Below, in pieces: positions 16,740 to 25,927 of a stretch of DNA of 64,000 bases. Made by a program: the position numbers and the translations under genes. The stretch's first letter is position 1. Every line of letters begins with the position of its first letter. The notes below the pieces were generated by a model, which did no database searches, had not been told where the DNA came from, and saw nothing but the letters and a program-made list of their open reading frames with translations. Source of the stretch: Streptomyces collinus Tu 365 (GTDB taxonomy: Bacteria > Actinomycetota > Actinomycetes > Streptomycetales > Streptomycetaceae); NCBI RefSeq assembly GCF_000444875.1, contig NC_021985.1, positions 3,171,535 through 3,235,534 of the forward strand. Direction: 5' to 3'.

Positions 16740-17936
16740 TCAGGCGGACATCGGCCGCTGCACCTTGATCGACTGCAGGAGGCCCACGGCCACCCAGACG
16801 GCGAACATCGACGAGCCGCCGTAGGACACGAACGGCAGGGGCAGGCCGGTGACCGGCATGATTCCGAGGGTCATGCCGATGTTCTCGAACGCCTGGAAGG
16901 CGAACCAGGCGACGATGCCGGCGGCGACGACGGTGCCGTACAGCTCGGTCGAGTCGCGGGCGATGCGGCAGGCGCGCCACAGGACCACGCCGAGCAGCAC
17001 GATGATCAGGCCGGCGCCGACGAAGCCGAGCTCCTCCCCCGCGACCGTGTAGACGAAGTCCGTCTGCTGTTCGGGGACGAACTGGCCGGTGGTCTGGGAG
17101 CCGTGGAAGAGGCCCGCGCCGGTGAGGCCGCCGGAGCCGATGGCGATGCGGGCCTGGTTGGTGTTGTAGCCGACGCCGGCCGGGTCCAGGTCGGGGTTGG
17201 CGAAGGCGGCGAAGCGGTTGATCTGGTAGGCGTCCAGGATGTGCAGCTGCCAGACGGCGATGGCGCCGAGGGCGCCGGCGCCGATGAGGCCGAAGACCCA
17301 GCGGTTGGAGGCGCCGGAGGCGAGCAGCACGCCCAGGATGATGATGACCATGACCATGACCGATCCGAGGTCGGGCATGAGCAGCACGATCAGGATGGGT
17401 ACGGCGGCCAGGCCGAGGGCCTGCAGGACCGTGCGGTGGTCGGGGTACTTCTTGTCGCCGGCGTCGACCCGGGCGGACAGCAGCATGGCCATGCCCAGGA
17501 TGATCGTGATCTTGACGAACTCGGAGGGCTGCAGCGAGAAGCCGCCGCCGAGCACGATCCAGGAGTGCGCGCCGTTGACGGTGGAGCCGAGCGGCGTGAG
17601 CACGGCGAGGATGCCGAAGACGGACAGGCCGTAGAGGATCGGTACGGCGTTGCGCAGGGCGCGGTGGCCGAGCCAGACCGTGCCGATCATCAGGGCGAGC
17701 CCGATGCCGGTGTTCATGAGGTGGCGGAGCAGGAAGTAGTAGGGGTCGCCCTGGTTGATCTCGGTGCGGTTGCGGGTCGCCGAGTACACGAGCAGCGAGC
17801 CCAGCAGGGACAGGGCGATCGCGGCGAGGAGCATCGGCCAGTCGAGCCGGCGGGCCAGGGAGTCGCGGGCGAAGACCCTGGTCCAGCCGGCCCGTTCGGG
17901 GCCGTAGCCGGAGACGGAGAAGCTGTTGCCGGTCAT
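16740..17936 (-). CDS. rodA: RodA/FtsW-family SEDS peptidoglycan polymerase
   Basis: A 398-aa polytopic membrane glycosyltransferase of the SEDS family that polymerises lipid II together with its cognate class B PBP, encoded immediately upstream. About ten hydrophobic segments are visible; conserved features are 'GSTVNGAHSWIVLGGGFSLQPSEFVKI' (the catalytic Asp region is before 'SGG' later), 'LLMPDLGSVMVMVIIILGVL', and the C-terminal 'ENIGMTLGIMPVTGLPLPFVSYGGSSM' block. In S. coelicolor the corresponding gene is named sfr. The start overlaps the pbp2 stop by 4 nt (17933-17936), so the pair is translationally coupled. It acts at sites of wall synthesis, chiefly spore wall or lateral growth together with Mre proteins. 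Confidence 0.95.
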   Translation of the reverse strand: MTGNSFSVSGYGPERAGWTRVFARDSLARRLDWPMLLAAIALSLLGSLLVYSATRNRTEINQGDPYYFLLRHLMNTGIGLALMIGTVWLGHRALRNAVPILYGLSVFGILAVLTPLGSTVNGAHSWIVLGGGFSLQPSEFVKITIILGMAMLLSARVDAGDKKYPDHRTVLQALGLAAVPILIVLLMPDLGSVMVMVIIILGVLLASGASNRWVFGLIGAGALGAIAVWQLHILDAYQINRFAAFANPDLDPAGVGYNTNQARIAIGSGGLTGAGLFHGSQTTGQFVPEQQTDFVYTVAGEELGFVGAGLIIVLLGVVLWRACRIARDSTELYGTVVAAGIVAWFAFQAFENIGMTLGIMPVTGLPLPFVSYGGSSMFAVWVAVGLLQSIKVQRPMSA

Positions 17937-20182
17937 GCGGGCATCCTCCGGCGTCCCCTCCTGCGAGGTTTTCTGCGGGTGTTGCTGTTGCGGCTGGTGG
18001 GCGAGGGCGAGGTGGCGGGCTGCTGGCCGTCCCCGTTGGTGGGGTTGTTCTTCTGGGCCGCCTCGGCGTCCTTGCCGGGGTCGCCGCTGATCTTGGGGGC
18101 GGCGATGGTGCCGTCCGGGCGGACCTTCGGCAGGCCCTTCTGCGGCTGGGGCAGCAGGGCCTTCTTGTTGTCCACCGAGCCGTCGCCCTGGACGCCGTAG
18201 AGCGCGCTGTAGATGTTGCGCACCGCCTCACCGGAGGCGCCGGAACCGGTACCGGCCTGGGCGATCGTCATGATCACCGTGTAGTCCTTGGAGTAGGTGG
18301 CCAGCCAGGACGTGGTCTGCTTGCCGTAGACCTCCGCGGTACCGGTCTTGGCGTGCAGGGCGATCTTGTCCTGCGGCCAGCCGCCGAACTTCCAGGCCGC
18401 GGTACCGCGGGTGATGACGCCCGCGAAGGCGTCGTCCATGCCCTTGAGGGTGGCCTGGGTGACCGGGAGGCGGCCGGTCTTCTTCGGCTTGATCTCCTGG
18501 ACGGACTTGCCGTCCGCGCTGATGACGGCCTTGCCGATGGTCGGCTGGTACATGGTGCCGCCGTTGGCGACGGCGCCGTAGATCACGGCCTCCTGGATCG
18601 GGGTGACGAGCGTGTCGCCCTGGCCGATCGAGTAGTTGATCTCGTCACCCTCGCGCATCTTGTTGCCTTCGAGGCAGTTCTCGTACGCGATCTTCTCGAC
18701 GTAGGAGCCGTCCTTCTTCCCGGACTTGCACCAGGCGTCCTTGTTGGCCTTCCAGTAGTCGAGCTTCCACTTGCGGTCGGGGACGCGGCCGGTGACCTCG
18801 TTGGGGAGGTCGATGCCGGTCTCCTTGCCGAGGCCGAACTGGTGGGCGGTCTTGAAGAAGTGGTCCTTGGGCCGGCCCTTCTTGGGGTTGATGCCGCCGT
18901 CCTTCTTCCACTCCCGGTCGGCGAGACCGTAGAAGACGGTGTCGCAGGAGACCTCCAGGGCGCGGCCGAGGGAGATGGGGCCGAAGTTCTCGCCCTCGAA
19001 GTTCTTGAAGACCTGTCCGCCCACCGAGTACGAGCTGGTGCACGGGTAGCCGCCGTCCCACACGTAGCCGGCGTTGACCGCGGCGGCCGTGGAGACCACC
19101 TTGAAGGTCGAGCCGGGCGCGGCCTGACCCTGTATGGCGCGGTTGAGCAGCGGGTAGTCCGAGTTCTTGCCGGTGAGGGCCTTGTAGTCCTTGCCGGAGA
19201 TGCCGCCCACCCACACGTTGGGGTCGTAGGTGGGGGCGGAGGCCATGGCGACGATGCGGCCGGTCTTGGCCTCCATCACCACGACGGCACCGGAGTCGGC
19301 CTTGTAGTTCTCGCCGGTGATCTTGTCGAACTGCTGGCGGGCCTTCTTCATGGCGTTGTCGAGCTCGTACTCGGCGACGCGCTGCACCCGGGAGTCGATG
19401 CTGGTGACGAGGTTGGAGCCGGACTCGGCGGCGTCGGCCTTGGCCTTGCCGATGACGCGGCCGAGGTTGTCCACCTCGTAGCGGGTCACGCCGGCCTTGC
19501 CGCGCAGCACCTTGTCGTACTGGCGCTCCAGGCCGGAGCGGCCGACCATGTCGGAGCGCAGGTAGGGCGAGTCGGTGTCCTTGGCCTTCTGGATCTCGTC
19601 GTCGGTGACCGGGGAGAGGTAGCCGAGGACCTGGGAGGTGTTGGACTTGCCGGGGGCCGGGTAGCGGCGCACGGCCTCGGGCTCGGCGCTGATGCCGGGG
19701 AAGTCCTCGGCGCGTTCGCGGATCTGCAGGGCCTGCTTGGGCGTCGCCTCGTCGGTGATGGGGATCGGCTGGTACGGCGAGCCGTTCCAGCAGGGCTGGG
19801 GGGTCTTCGCGTCGCACAGCCGGACCTTCTGGGTGACGTCCTCGGGCTTCATGCCGAGGACGCCGGCGAGCTTGGCGAGGACGGCCTTGCCGTCGTCCTT
19901 CTGCTTGAGCAGGTCGGTGCGGGAGGCGGAGACGACGAGGCGGGTCTCGTTGTCGGCGAGCGGCACGCCGCGGGCGTCGAGGATGTCGCCGCGCACGGCG
20001 GGGTCGACGACCTGCTGGACGTGGTTGCCGGATGCCTCTCTCTGGTAGGCGGCGCCCTCGCGGATCTGGAGGTACCACAGGCGGCCGCCGAGGGTTCCCA
20101 GGAGGGAGAGGACGAGGATCTGGATGACGACGAGCCGGATCTGGACCCGTGGGGTCCGTCCGGTCTCGGGGATGTTGGTCAC
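17933..20182 (-). CDS. mrdA: Penicillin-binding protein 2 (class B transpeptidase, mrdA-type)
   Basis: A 749-aa bitopic membrane protein: a short cytoplasmic tail, one TM helix ('IRLVVIQILVLSLLGTLGGR', about 13-32), a PBP dimerisation domain with 'RGDILDARGVPLADNETRLVV' and the transpeptidase domain. The catalytic Ser is in STFK (Ser358), with SIGQG as the SxN equivalent and KTG at 612-614. It cross-links peptidoglycan made by RodA, which is encoded downstream with a 4-nt overlap. The C-terminus extends about 100 residues beyond the catalytic core as a Pro/Asn/Arg-rich tail ending 'RRRGRRRMPA', which is longer than usual for PBP2. Part of the mreBCD-pbp2-rodA cluster, which in Streptomyces serves mainly spore wall synthesis. 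Confidence 0.95.
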   Translation of the reverse strand: MTNIPETGRTPRVQIRLVVIQILVLSLLGTLGGRLWYLQIREGAAYQREASGNHVQQVVDPAVRGDILDARGVPLADNETRLVVSASRTDLLKQKDDGKAVLAKLAGVLGMKPEDVTQKVRLCDAKTPQPCWNGSPYQPIPITDEATPKQALQIRERAEDFPGISAEPEAVRRYPAPGKSNTSQVLGYLSPVTDDEIQKAKDTDSPYLRSDMVGRSGLERQYDKVLRGKAGVTRYEVDNLGRVIGKAKADAAESGSNLVTSIDSRVQRVAEYELDNAMKKARQQFDKITGENYKADSGAVVVMEAKTGRIVAMASAPTYDPNVWVGGISGKDYKALTGKNSDYPLLNRAIQGQAAPGSTFKVVSTAAAVNAGYVWDGGYPCTSSYSVGGQVFKNFEGENFGPISLGRALEVSCDTVFYGLADREWKKDGGINPKKGRPKDHFFKTAHQFGLGKETGIDLPNEVTGRVPDRKWKLDYWKANKDAWCKSGKKDGSYVEKIAYENCLEGNKMREGDEINYSIGQGDTLVTPIQEAVIYGAVANGGTMYQPTIGKAVISADGKSVQEIKPKKTGRLPVTQATLKGMDDAFAGVITRGTAAWKFGGWPQDKIALHAKTGTAEVYGKQTTSWLATYSKDYTVIMTIAQAGTGSGASGEAVRNIYSALYGVQGDGSVDNKKALLPQPQKGLPKVRPDGTIAAPKISGDPGKDAEAAQKNNPTNGDGQQPATSPSPTSRNSNTRRKPRRRGRRRMPA

Positions 20183-20322
20183 TGCGGCTGTCTCCCCCTC
20201 TCAGTGCGCGGATGCGTGTGCGCGTACGAATGATGAACGACGGTCCTGTGAGGCCGCGTTCCGCGGACGGCGCCCCGTTCGGGTGAACCTCGGGGTGGCC
20301 GTCCGGGTGGACTCGCCCGGGA

Positions 20323-21000
20323 TCACAGCCGCTTGACCCCCTTGATGCGGCCGACCCGGGTGGAGCGGGTGCGGGCCTTGGCCTTCAGGGCGCCGAGTCC
20401 GCCGCGCTGGCTGCCGATGCGCAGGCCGGTGCCGGAGGAGAGCCAGCCGGAGGAGATGTCGCCGGCCTTGGCGGCGGGGCTGGTCTCGGTGAGCGGGTCG
20501 TTGTCGGCGCGGCGAGCCAGCCACATGATGCCGGGGACGACGAACGGGGCGAGCAGCAGGTCGTACAGGGCGGCCGAGAACAGCAGGCCGGTCAGGCCGA
20601 CATGGCGGGCGGCGGTGTCGCCGACGAGGGCGCCGACGCCCGCGTAGAGCAGGGTGGAGCCGACGGCGGCGGCGACCACGACGGCCATGGGGCCGGTGGC
20701 CGACTTCAGGCGGCCGTTCTCGGGCCTGATGAGTCCGGCGAAGTAGCCGGTGACGCACAGCACGAGGGCGTAGCGGCCGGCCGCGTGGTCGGCGGGCGGG
20801 GCGAGGTCGGCGAGCAGTCCGGCGCCGAAGCCGACGAGGGCGCCGCCCACATGGCCGTACACCATGGCGAGGCCGAGGACGGTGAGCAGCAGCAGGTCGG
20901 GGACGGCGCCCGGCAGGTGCAGCCGGGCGAGGACGCTGACCTGGACGACCAGGGCGACGACGACCAGGGCGGTGGAGAGCAGGATCCGGTTGACACGCAT
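20323..21000 (-). CDS. mreD: Rod shape-determining protein MreD
   Basis: A 225-aa membrane protein with five to six helices. Typical pieces are the N-terminal 'RILLSTALVVVALVVQVSVLARLHLPGAVPDLLLL', 'GFGAGLLADLAPPADHAAGRYALVLCVTGYFAG' and 'LFSAALYDLLLAPFVVPGIMW'; the soluble C-terminal 60 residues are basic ('TRSTRVGRIKGVKRL'). MreD joins MreC and PBP2/RodA in the elongasome. The start lies 16 nt after the MreC stop, whereas 140 bases separate it from pbp2, so an extra promoter could lie there. Confidence 0.93.
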   Translation of the reverse strand: MRVNRILLSTALVVVALVVQVSVLARLHLPGAVPDLLLLTVLGLAMVYGHVGGALVGFGAGLLADLAPPADHAAGRYALVLCVTGYFAGLIRPENGRLKSATGPMAVVVAAAVGSTLLYAGVGALVGDTAARHVGLTGLLFSAALYDLLLAPFVVPGIMWLARRADNDPLTETSPAAKAGDISSGWLSSGTGLRIGSQRGGLGALKAKARTRSTRVGRIKGVKRL

Positions 21001-21016
21001 GAAGAAAACTCAGCTC

Positions 21017-21955
21017 CTACTGCTGCTGGCCGTCTGCGGGTGCGTCCGCCGAGGGGGTGACCGTGACGGTCACCGTCGGCGTCGGGGTCGGCTTGGGTTT
21101 GGCCGGCAGGACCTCGTCGCGGGGGTCCTTCTTCGGGGCCGCCACGACCACGCCGACGATGTCGAGCTTGGTGAAGCCGACGTACGGGGTGACGTAGAGC
21201 GTGCGGGTGAGGCCGCCGCCGGAGGGGTCGACGCGGGAGACCACGCCGACCGGGACGCCGGGTACGAAGGGCTTGTCGGCCTGCGAGCCGAAGGTGACGA
21301 GGCGGTCGCCCTTCTTCACCTCCGCCTTGCCGTTGAGGAGTTCCACGCGCAGCGGGCGGTCGCCCTGTCCGGAGGCGAAGCCGAGTTCGTCGCCGTTCTC
21401 CATACGGGTGCCGACGGTGAAGTCGGGGTCGTTGGCGAGCAGGACGGTGGAGGTGTCGGGGCCGACGGTGGTGACCCGGCCGACGAGACCGTCGCCGTTC
21501 AGGACGGTCATGTCGCGCCGGATGCCGTCGCTCGCGCCGGCGTCGATGGTGATGGTCCAGGAGAAGCCCTGCGCCGACCCTATGGCGATGACCTGGGCGC
21601 CCTTGATGCCGTACTGGCCCTCGCCGGCGAGCTTCAGCATCTTGTCGAGCTGCCCCAGGCGGCTGCGGTTGCGGTCGTCGCTGCCGAGCTTCGCCTTGAG
21701 GGCCGCGTTCTCGCGTTCCAGCGCGGCGAGCCGGTCGTGGCGGCTGCCGGAGTCGCGGACGGCGGAGACGGCGTTGCCGACGGGGTCGACCGCCGAGGAC
21801 ATGCCGTTCTCGATGGGGCCGAACGCCGCGGCCGCGGCGTGCCGGGCGCCGTCGACCGGTGAGTTCCGGCCTCCTCGGATGTCCACCGTGATCAGCGCGA
21901 ACGCGATGGCGATCAGCAGGACCAGGAGCAGCCGGCTCTCTTTGGTGTCCCTCAC
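21017..21955 (-). CDS. mreC: Rod shape-determining protein MreC
   Basis: A 312-aa bitopic protein: a short cytoplasmic start 'MRDTKESRLLLVLLIAIAFA' with one TM helix, a coiled-coil ('LAALERENAALKAKL', about 85-105) that mediates dimerisation, and the periplasmic beta-barrel MreC domain ('SWTITIDAGASDGIRRDMTVLNGDGLVGRVT'). The C-terminal 50 residues are Pro/Thr-rich ('KPTPTPTVTVTVTPSADAP'), as often in actinobacteria. It activates the PBP2-RodA pair and links it to MreB. It is encoded 164 bases downstream of mreB on the same strand. Confidence 0.95.
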   Translation of the reverse strand: MRDTKESRLLLVLLIAIAFALITVDIRGGRNSPVDGARHAAAAAFGPIENGMSSAVDPVGNAVSAVRDSGSRHDRLAALERENAALKAKLGSDDRNRSRLGQLDKMLKLAGEGQYGIKGAQVIAIGSAQGFSWTITIDAGASDGIRRDMTVLNGDGLVGRVTTVGPDTSTVLLANDPDFTVGTRMENGDELGFASGQGDRPLRVELLNGKAEVKKGDRLVTFGSQADKPFVPGVPVGVVSRVDPSGGGLTRTLYVTPYVGFTKLDIVGVVVAAPKKDPRDEVLPAKPKPTPTPTVTVTVTPSADAPADGQQQ

Positions 21956-22119
21956 GTGCGGCGGCCGTGCCCTTCCTCGATAGGAATTCGGGGACCCCTT
22001 GAGGCGCCGCTCGGGGAGCGCCGACCGAAGGGGCCCATGTGGGGGGAGCTTATGCCTCGATAGCGACGATCCGCCGCACGAGAGGAGAACGTCTCGTACG
22101 GCGGAATCGGCGTGTCACG

Positions 22120-23151
22120 TCATCTGCGGGGCTGGGCGTCCAGGACCTGCTGGAGCGCCTCGAACTCCTCGACGCACTTGCCCGATCCGAGCGCCACGCT
22201 GTCCAGCGGATCCTCGGCGATGTGGATCGGCATGCCGGTCTCGCGCCGCAACCGCTCGTCCAGGCCGCGCAGCAGAGCTCCGCCGCCGGTCAGAACGATT
22301 CCCCTGTCCATGATGTCGCCGGACAGCTCCGGCGGGCACTTGTCGAGGGTCGTCTTGACGGCGTCGACGATGGCGTTGACCGGCTCCTCGATCGCCTTGC
22401 GCACCTCGGCGGCCGAGATGACGACGGTCTTCGGCAGGCCGGAGACCAGGTCCCGGCCGCGGACCTCGGTGTGCTCGTCGGAGTCGAGGTCGTACGCCGA
22501 GCCGATCGTGATCTTGATCTGTTCGGCGGTGCGCTCACCCAGCAGGAGGCTGTACTCCTTCTTGATGTACTGGATGATCGCGTTGTCCAGTTCGTCGCCG
22601 GCGACGCGGATGGACTGGGCGGTGACGATGCCGCCGAGCGAGATGACCGCGACCTCGGTGGTGCCGCCGCCGATGTCCACCACCATGTTGCCGGTGGCCT
22701 CGTGGACCGGCAGGCCGGAGCCGATGGCCGCGGCCATGGGCTCCTCGATGATGTGCACCTGGCGCGCGCCCGCCTGGGAGGACGCCTCGATCACGGCGCG
22801 GCGCTCGACGCCGGTGATGCCCGAGGGCACACAGACGACCACGCGCGGCCTGGCCAGATACCGACGCTTATGGATCTTCAGGATGAAGTAGCGCAGCATC
22901 CGCTCGGTGATCTCGAAGTCGGCGATCACGCCGTCCTTCAGCGGGCGTACGGCGACGATGTTCCCGGGCGTCCGGCCGATCATCTTCTTCGCTTCCGCAC
23001 CGACCGCGAGAATGCCGCCCGTGTTGGTGTTGATCGCGACGACGGAGGGCTCGTTGAGAACGATTCCGCGGCCCCTGACGTACACCAGCGTGTTGGCGGT
23101 CCCGAGGTCGACAGCCATGTCACGGCCGATGAACGACATTGAGTTCCCCAT
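22120..23151 (-). CDS. mreB: Actin-like rod shape-determining protein MreB
   Basis: A 343-aa bacterial actin that polymerises on the inner face of the membrane. Phosphate-1 '[10 protein letters not shown]', phosphate-2 '[18 protein letters not shown]' and the adenosine motif '[14 protein letters not shown]' are all present and normally spaced. In Streptomyces, MreB acts during sporulation-associated wall thickening rather than vegetative tip growth. The ATG at 23151 ([11 protein letters not shown]) matches common annotation; the ATG at 23139 (MSFIGRD) has the better ribosome site (GGGGA five bases upstream) and may be the real start. It heads the mreBCD-pbp2-rodA cluster. Confidence 0.97.
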   Translation of the reverse strand: MGNSMSFIGRDMAVDLGTANTLVYVRGRGIVLNEPSVVAINTNTGGILAVGAEAKKMIGRTPGNIVAVRPLKDGVIADFEITERMLRYFILKIHKRRYLARPRVVVCVPSGITGVERRAVIEASSQAGARQVHIIEEPMAAAIGSGLPVHEATGNMVVDIGGGTTEVAVISLGGIVTAQSIRVAGDELDNAIIQYIKKEYSLLLGERTAEQIKITIGSAYDLDSDEHTEVRGRDLVSGLPKTVVISAAEVRKAIEEPVNAIVDAVKTTLDKCPPELSGDIMDRGIVLTGGGALLRGLDERLRRETGMPIHIAEDPLDSVALGSGKCVEEFEALQQVLDAQPRR

Positions 23152-23452
23152 CCGGATTCATCTGGCCTTCCTGAGCTTTTGAGGGCATATCAGGTCGGCG
23201 AGGCGGGTGCTGTGACGTGAAGGCTTCTATCGTAAACGCGCCTGCGCGAACACTGCGCGAGGGTCTCCGCCATTGTCAGCAGATGGCGTGGCGCCTCGCC
23301 TTCGGAGACGGGCCATCGGGGGCACGCGTTCCCCCGATCGGCAACGCATATGCCGAGGGACGGCCGAAAACGTACGGCCGTCCCAGGTCAGACACCCGAG
23401 GGCGAGCTGACGCTCACTCAGAAAATTCTTGGAAAATTCCGTCCGGCGCGCC
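23152..23452. other. mreB upstream region and ndk downstream region
   Basis: 301 bases between ndk and mreB, both on the minus strand. The part next to mreB (about 23152-23330) must contain its promoter(s). The part next to ndk carries the hairpin listed separately at 23357-23384. It also contains an AT-rich piece 'AGAAAATTCTTGGAAAATTCC' (about 23421-23441), a partial direct repeat AAATTC/AAATTCC, just downstream of the ndk stop. No coding frame is convincing on either strand. Confidence 0.5.
23357..23384 (-). terminator. ndk terminator hairpin
   Basis: Perfect 10-bp inverted repeat GGGACGGCCG / CGGCCGTCCC with an 8-nt loop AAAACGTA, about 70 bases downstream of the ndk stop. It likely ends the valS-folC-DUF4233-ndk transcription. 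Confidence 0.65.
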
Positions 23453-23866
23453 TCAGGCACGGCCCGGGAAGAAGATCTTCACCTCACGCTCGGCGGACTC
23501 CTCGGAGTCGGAGGCGTGGATCAGGTTCTCGCGGACGATCACGCCGTAGTCCCCCCGGATGGAGCCGGGCGCGGCGGCGATCGGATCGGTCGGGCCGGCC
23601 AGCGCGCGCAGACCCTCGATGACCCGCTCGCCCTCCACGATCAGCGCGACGACCGGGCCGGAGGCCATGAACTCCACCAGCGGCTCGTAGAAGGGCTTGC
23701 CCTTGTGCTCGCCGTAGTGCTGCTCCAGGGTGTCCTGGTCCAGGGTGCGCAGCTCCAGCGCGGTGATCCGCCAGCCCGCCTTGCGCTCGATACGGCTGAT
23801 GATCTCGCCGGTCAGGCCCCGACGGACGGCGTCGGGCTTGAGCAGGACGAGGGTGCGCTGGCTCAC
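23453..23866 (-). CDS. ndk: Nucleoside diphosphate kinase
   Basis: Transfers the gamma phosphate of NTPs to NDPs through a phospho-histidine. It is 137 aa, the usual bacterial length. Visible are 'TLVLLKPDAVRRGLTGEII' at the start, the nucleotide-binding 'GPTDPIAAAPGSIRGDYGV' and the active-site block 'NLIHASDSEESAEREV' with the catalytic His117. It lies downstream of the DUF4233 gene and folC on the same strand with 63 bases between, as in M. tuberculosis (ndkA after Rv2446c). Confidence 0.97.
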   Translation of the reverse strand: MSQRTLVLLKPDAVRRGLTGEIISRIERKAGWRITALELRTLDQDTLEQHYGEHKGKPFYEPLVEFMASGPVVALIVEGERVIEGLRALAGPTDPIAAAPGSIRGDYGVIVRENLIHASDSEESAEREVKIFFPGRA

Positions 23867-23929
23867 GGAGGGCTCCTTACTACTGACGTGTGCGGTGGGA
23901 CGAGGTTACAGGGCGTGTCGGGCCGCCCG

Positions 23930-24292
23930 TCACACAGCGTCAGGTGTAGTGGAGGGTGCTTCCGCCTGGGCCGCGAACCTGGCCTTCGCCTCGTCCACCT
24001 TTCGGCCGAAGTGCACCGACGCCCACCACAGGGCGGCGAACACCGCGCCCATGAAGTACATGGTCGGCACGAAGACACCGGAGGCGACCAGGGCGAGCTG
24101 GAGGGCCCAGCCGAGGGCGACGCCGCCGGGGCGGGTCACCATGCCGCACAGCAGCACGCACAGGACCATGGCGATCCCGCTGACCAGCCACACGGTCGAC
24201 ACCGCCAGGCCGGGGTCCTTCATGGCCACCAGGGCGGCGAAGCCGATGACGAAGAACTCGCCGATCAGGGTCGATGAACAGAGCGTACGCAC
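23930..24292 (-). CDS. DUF4233 membrane protein
   Basis: A 120-aa integral membrane protein with about four hydrophobic segments: 'STLIGEFFVIGFAALVAM', 'TVWLVSGIAMVLCVLLCGMV', 'GWALQLALVASGVFVPTMYF' and 'GAVFAALWWASVHFGRKVD'. DUF4233 proteins occur almost only in actinobacteria, always between folC and ndk; function unknown. The start lies 9 nt after the folC stop, which points to co-translation. The final 15 residues ('AQAEAPSTTPDAV') are polar and variable. Confidence 0.9.
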   Translation of the reverse strand: MRTLCSSTLIGEFFVIGFAALVAMKDPGLAVSTVWLVSGIAMVLCVLLCGMVTRPGGVALGWALQLALVASGVFVPTMYFMGAVFAALWWASVHFGRKVDEAKARFAAQAEAPSTTPDAV

Positions 24293-24301
24293 GACGGCAC
24301 C

Positions 24302-25813
24302 TCAGCCCTTCCCGAGCAGCAGGCGAGCCTCGCCCACGGTGATGACGGAACCGGTGACCAGGACGCCACCGCCCGCGAACTCGCCCTCCTCCTCGGCCAG
24401 CGTGATCGCCGCCTCCAGGGCCTCGGGCAGCCGCGGCTCGACCTGGACGCGCTCCTCGCCGAAGACCTCGACGGCGATCGCGGCCAGCTCGTCCGCGTCC
24501 ATGGCGCGGTGGGTGGAGTTCTGGGTGACGACGACCTCGGCGAAGATCGGCTCGAAGGCCTCCAGCAGTCCCCGTACGTTCTTGTCGGCGCTCGCCCCGA
24601 CCACGCCGATCAGCCGGGTGAAGTCGAACGCCTCCCGCACGGCCTCGGCGGTGGCCTCGGCGCCCGCCGGGTTGTGGGCGGCGTCGAGGACGACGGTGGG
24701 AGAGCGCCGGACGACCTCCAGCCGGCCCGGCGAGGAGACCGCGGCGAAGGCCTTGCGCACGGTGTCGATGTCCAGCGGCTCGGCGCGCTGGGCGCCGACG
24801 CCGAAGAACGCCTCGACGGCGGCGAGCGCCACGGCCGCGTTGTGCGCCTGGTGGGCGCCGTGCAGGGGCAGGTACACCTCGGTGTACTCGCCGCCCAGGC
24901 CGCGCAGGGTGAGCAGCTGGCCGCCGACCGCGACCTGCCGGGACACGACGCCGAACTCCAGCCCCTCGCGGGCCACCGTGGCATCGACCTCGACGGCCTT
25001 CTTCAGCAGCACCTGCGCCGCGTCGACCGGCTGCTGCGCGAGGATCACGGTCGCGCCCTGCTTGATGATGCCGGCCTTCTCGCCGGCGATCTCGCCCGGC
25101 GTGTTGCCGAGCCGGTCGGTGTGGTCGAGGCCGATCGGGGTGACCACGGCGACGTCGCCGTCGATCACGTTGGTGGCGTCCCAGGAGCCGCCCATGCCGA
25201 CCTCCACGACGGCCACGTCGACCGGCGCGTCCGCGAAGGCGGCGTACGCCATGCCGGTGAGGACCTCGAAGAAGGACAGCCGGTACTCCTGCGAGGTGTC
25301 GACCATCTCGGCGTAGGGCTTGATGTCCCGGTACGTCTCGATGAACCGCTCGGCGGTGATCGGGGCGCCGTCCAGGCTGATCCGCTCGGTGATCGACTGC
25401 ACGTGCGGCGAGGTGTAGCGGCCGGTGCGCAGTTCGAAGGCGCCGAGCAGGGCCTCGATCATGCGGGCGGTGGAGGTCTTGCCGTTCGTGCCCGTGATGT
25501 GGATGGACGGGTACGCGCGCTGGGGTTCGCCCAGCACGTCCATCAGCGCGGCGATCCGGCTGACGGAGGGCTCCAGCTTGGTCTCGCCCCAGCGGCCGGC
25601 CAGCTCCGTCTCGACCTCGCGCAGGGCCCTGTCGACCTCCGGGTCCGCCGGCCTGGCGGGGACGTCCCCCTCCGGCGGGCCGCCCTGGGTGCGCAGGGTG
25701 CGGCTGCCGGCCTCGATGACGGCGAGATCGGGGTCGCGGTCGGTCTCCGCGGCGATGATCTCGTCGAAGGAGTCGAGGGGGTCGGGCTGGTCGTTGCCGG
25801 GGTTTTCGCTCAC
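24302..25813 (-). CDS. folC: Folylpolyglutamate synthase / dihydrofolate synthase
   Basis: Adds glutamate to dihydropteroate and to folates (Mur-ligase superfamily, ATP-dependent). It is 503 aa. The ATP P-loop is 'ITGTNGKTSTARMIEALL' (about 125-142), followed by 'TGRYTSPHVQSITERISLDG', the Mg/lysine region 'VEVGMGGSWDATNVID', 'GLDHTDRLGNTPGEIAGEKAGI' and the C-terminal domain 'VVLDAAHNPAGAEATAEAV' typical of FolC. The N-terminal 60 residues are acidic and poorly conserved, as in actinobacteria. The gene lies between valS and the DUF4233 gene. Confidence 0.95.
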   Translation of the reverse strand: MSENPGNDQPDPLDSFDEIIAAETDRDPDLAVIEAGSRTLRTQGGPPEGDVPARPADPEVDRALREVETELAGRWGETKLEPSVSRIAALMDVLGEPQRAYPSIHITGTNGKTSTARMIEALLGAFELRTGRYTSPHVQSITERISLDGAPITAERFIETYRDIKPYAEMVDTSQEYRLSFFEVLTGMAYAAFADAPVDVAVVEVGMGGSWDATNVIDGDVAVVTPIGLDHTDRLGNTPGEIAGEKAGIIKQGATVILAQQPVDAAQVLLKKAVEVDATVAREGLEFGVVSRQVAVGGQLLTLRGLGGEYTEVYLPLHGAHQAHNAAVALAAVEAFFGVGAQRAEPLDIDTVRKAFAAVSSPGRLEVVRRSPTVVLDAAHNPAGAEATAEAVREAFDFTRLIGVVGASADKNVRGLLEAFEPIFAEVVVTQNSTHRAMDADELAAIAVEVFGEERVQVEPRLPEALEAAITLAEEEGEFAGGGVLVTGSVITVGEARLLLGKG

Positions 25814-25849
25814 GGGGCCAGTCTACGGAGGCGCGGTGACATAGGCGGA

Positions 25850-25886
25850 CGAAGGCCCCCGGTGCCGTGCGCTCCGGGGGCCTTCG
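25850..25886 (-). terminator. valS terminator hairpin
   Basis: Perfect 13-bp inverted repeat CGAAGGCCCCCGG (25850-25862) and CCGGGGGCCTTCG (25874-25886) with an 11-nt loop, 42 bases beyond the valS stop. It may reduce read-through into folC, so folC may have its own promoter in 25814-25849. Confidence 0.7.
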
Positions 25887-25927
25887 GTCGCCGGGGCGGG
25901 CTCGCGCCCTCCCCCGGCCGGGTGTCG

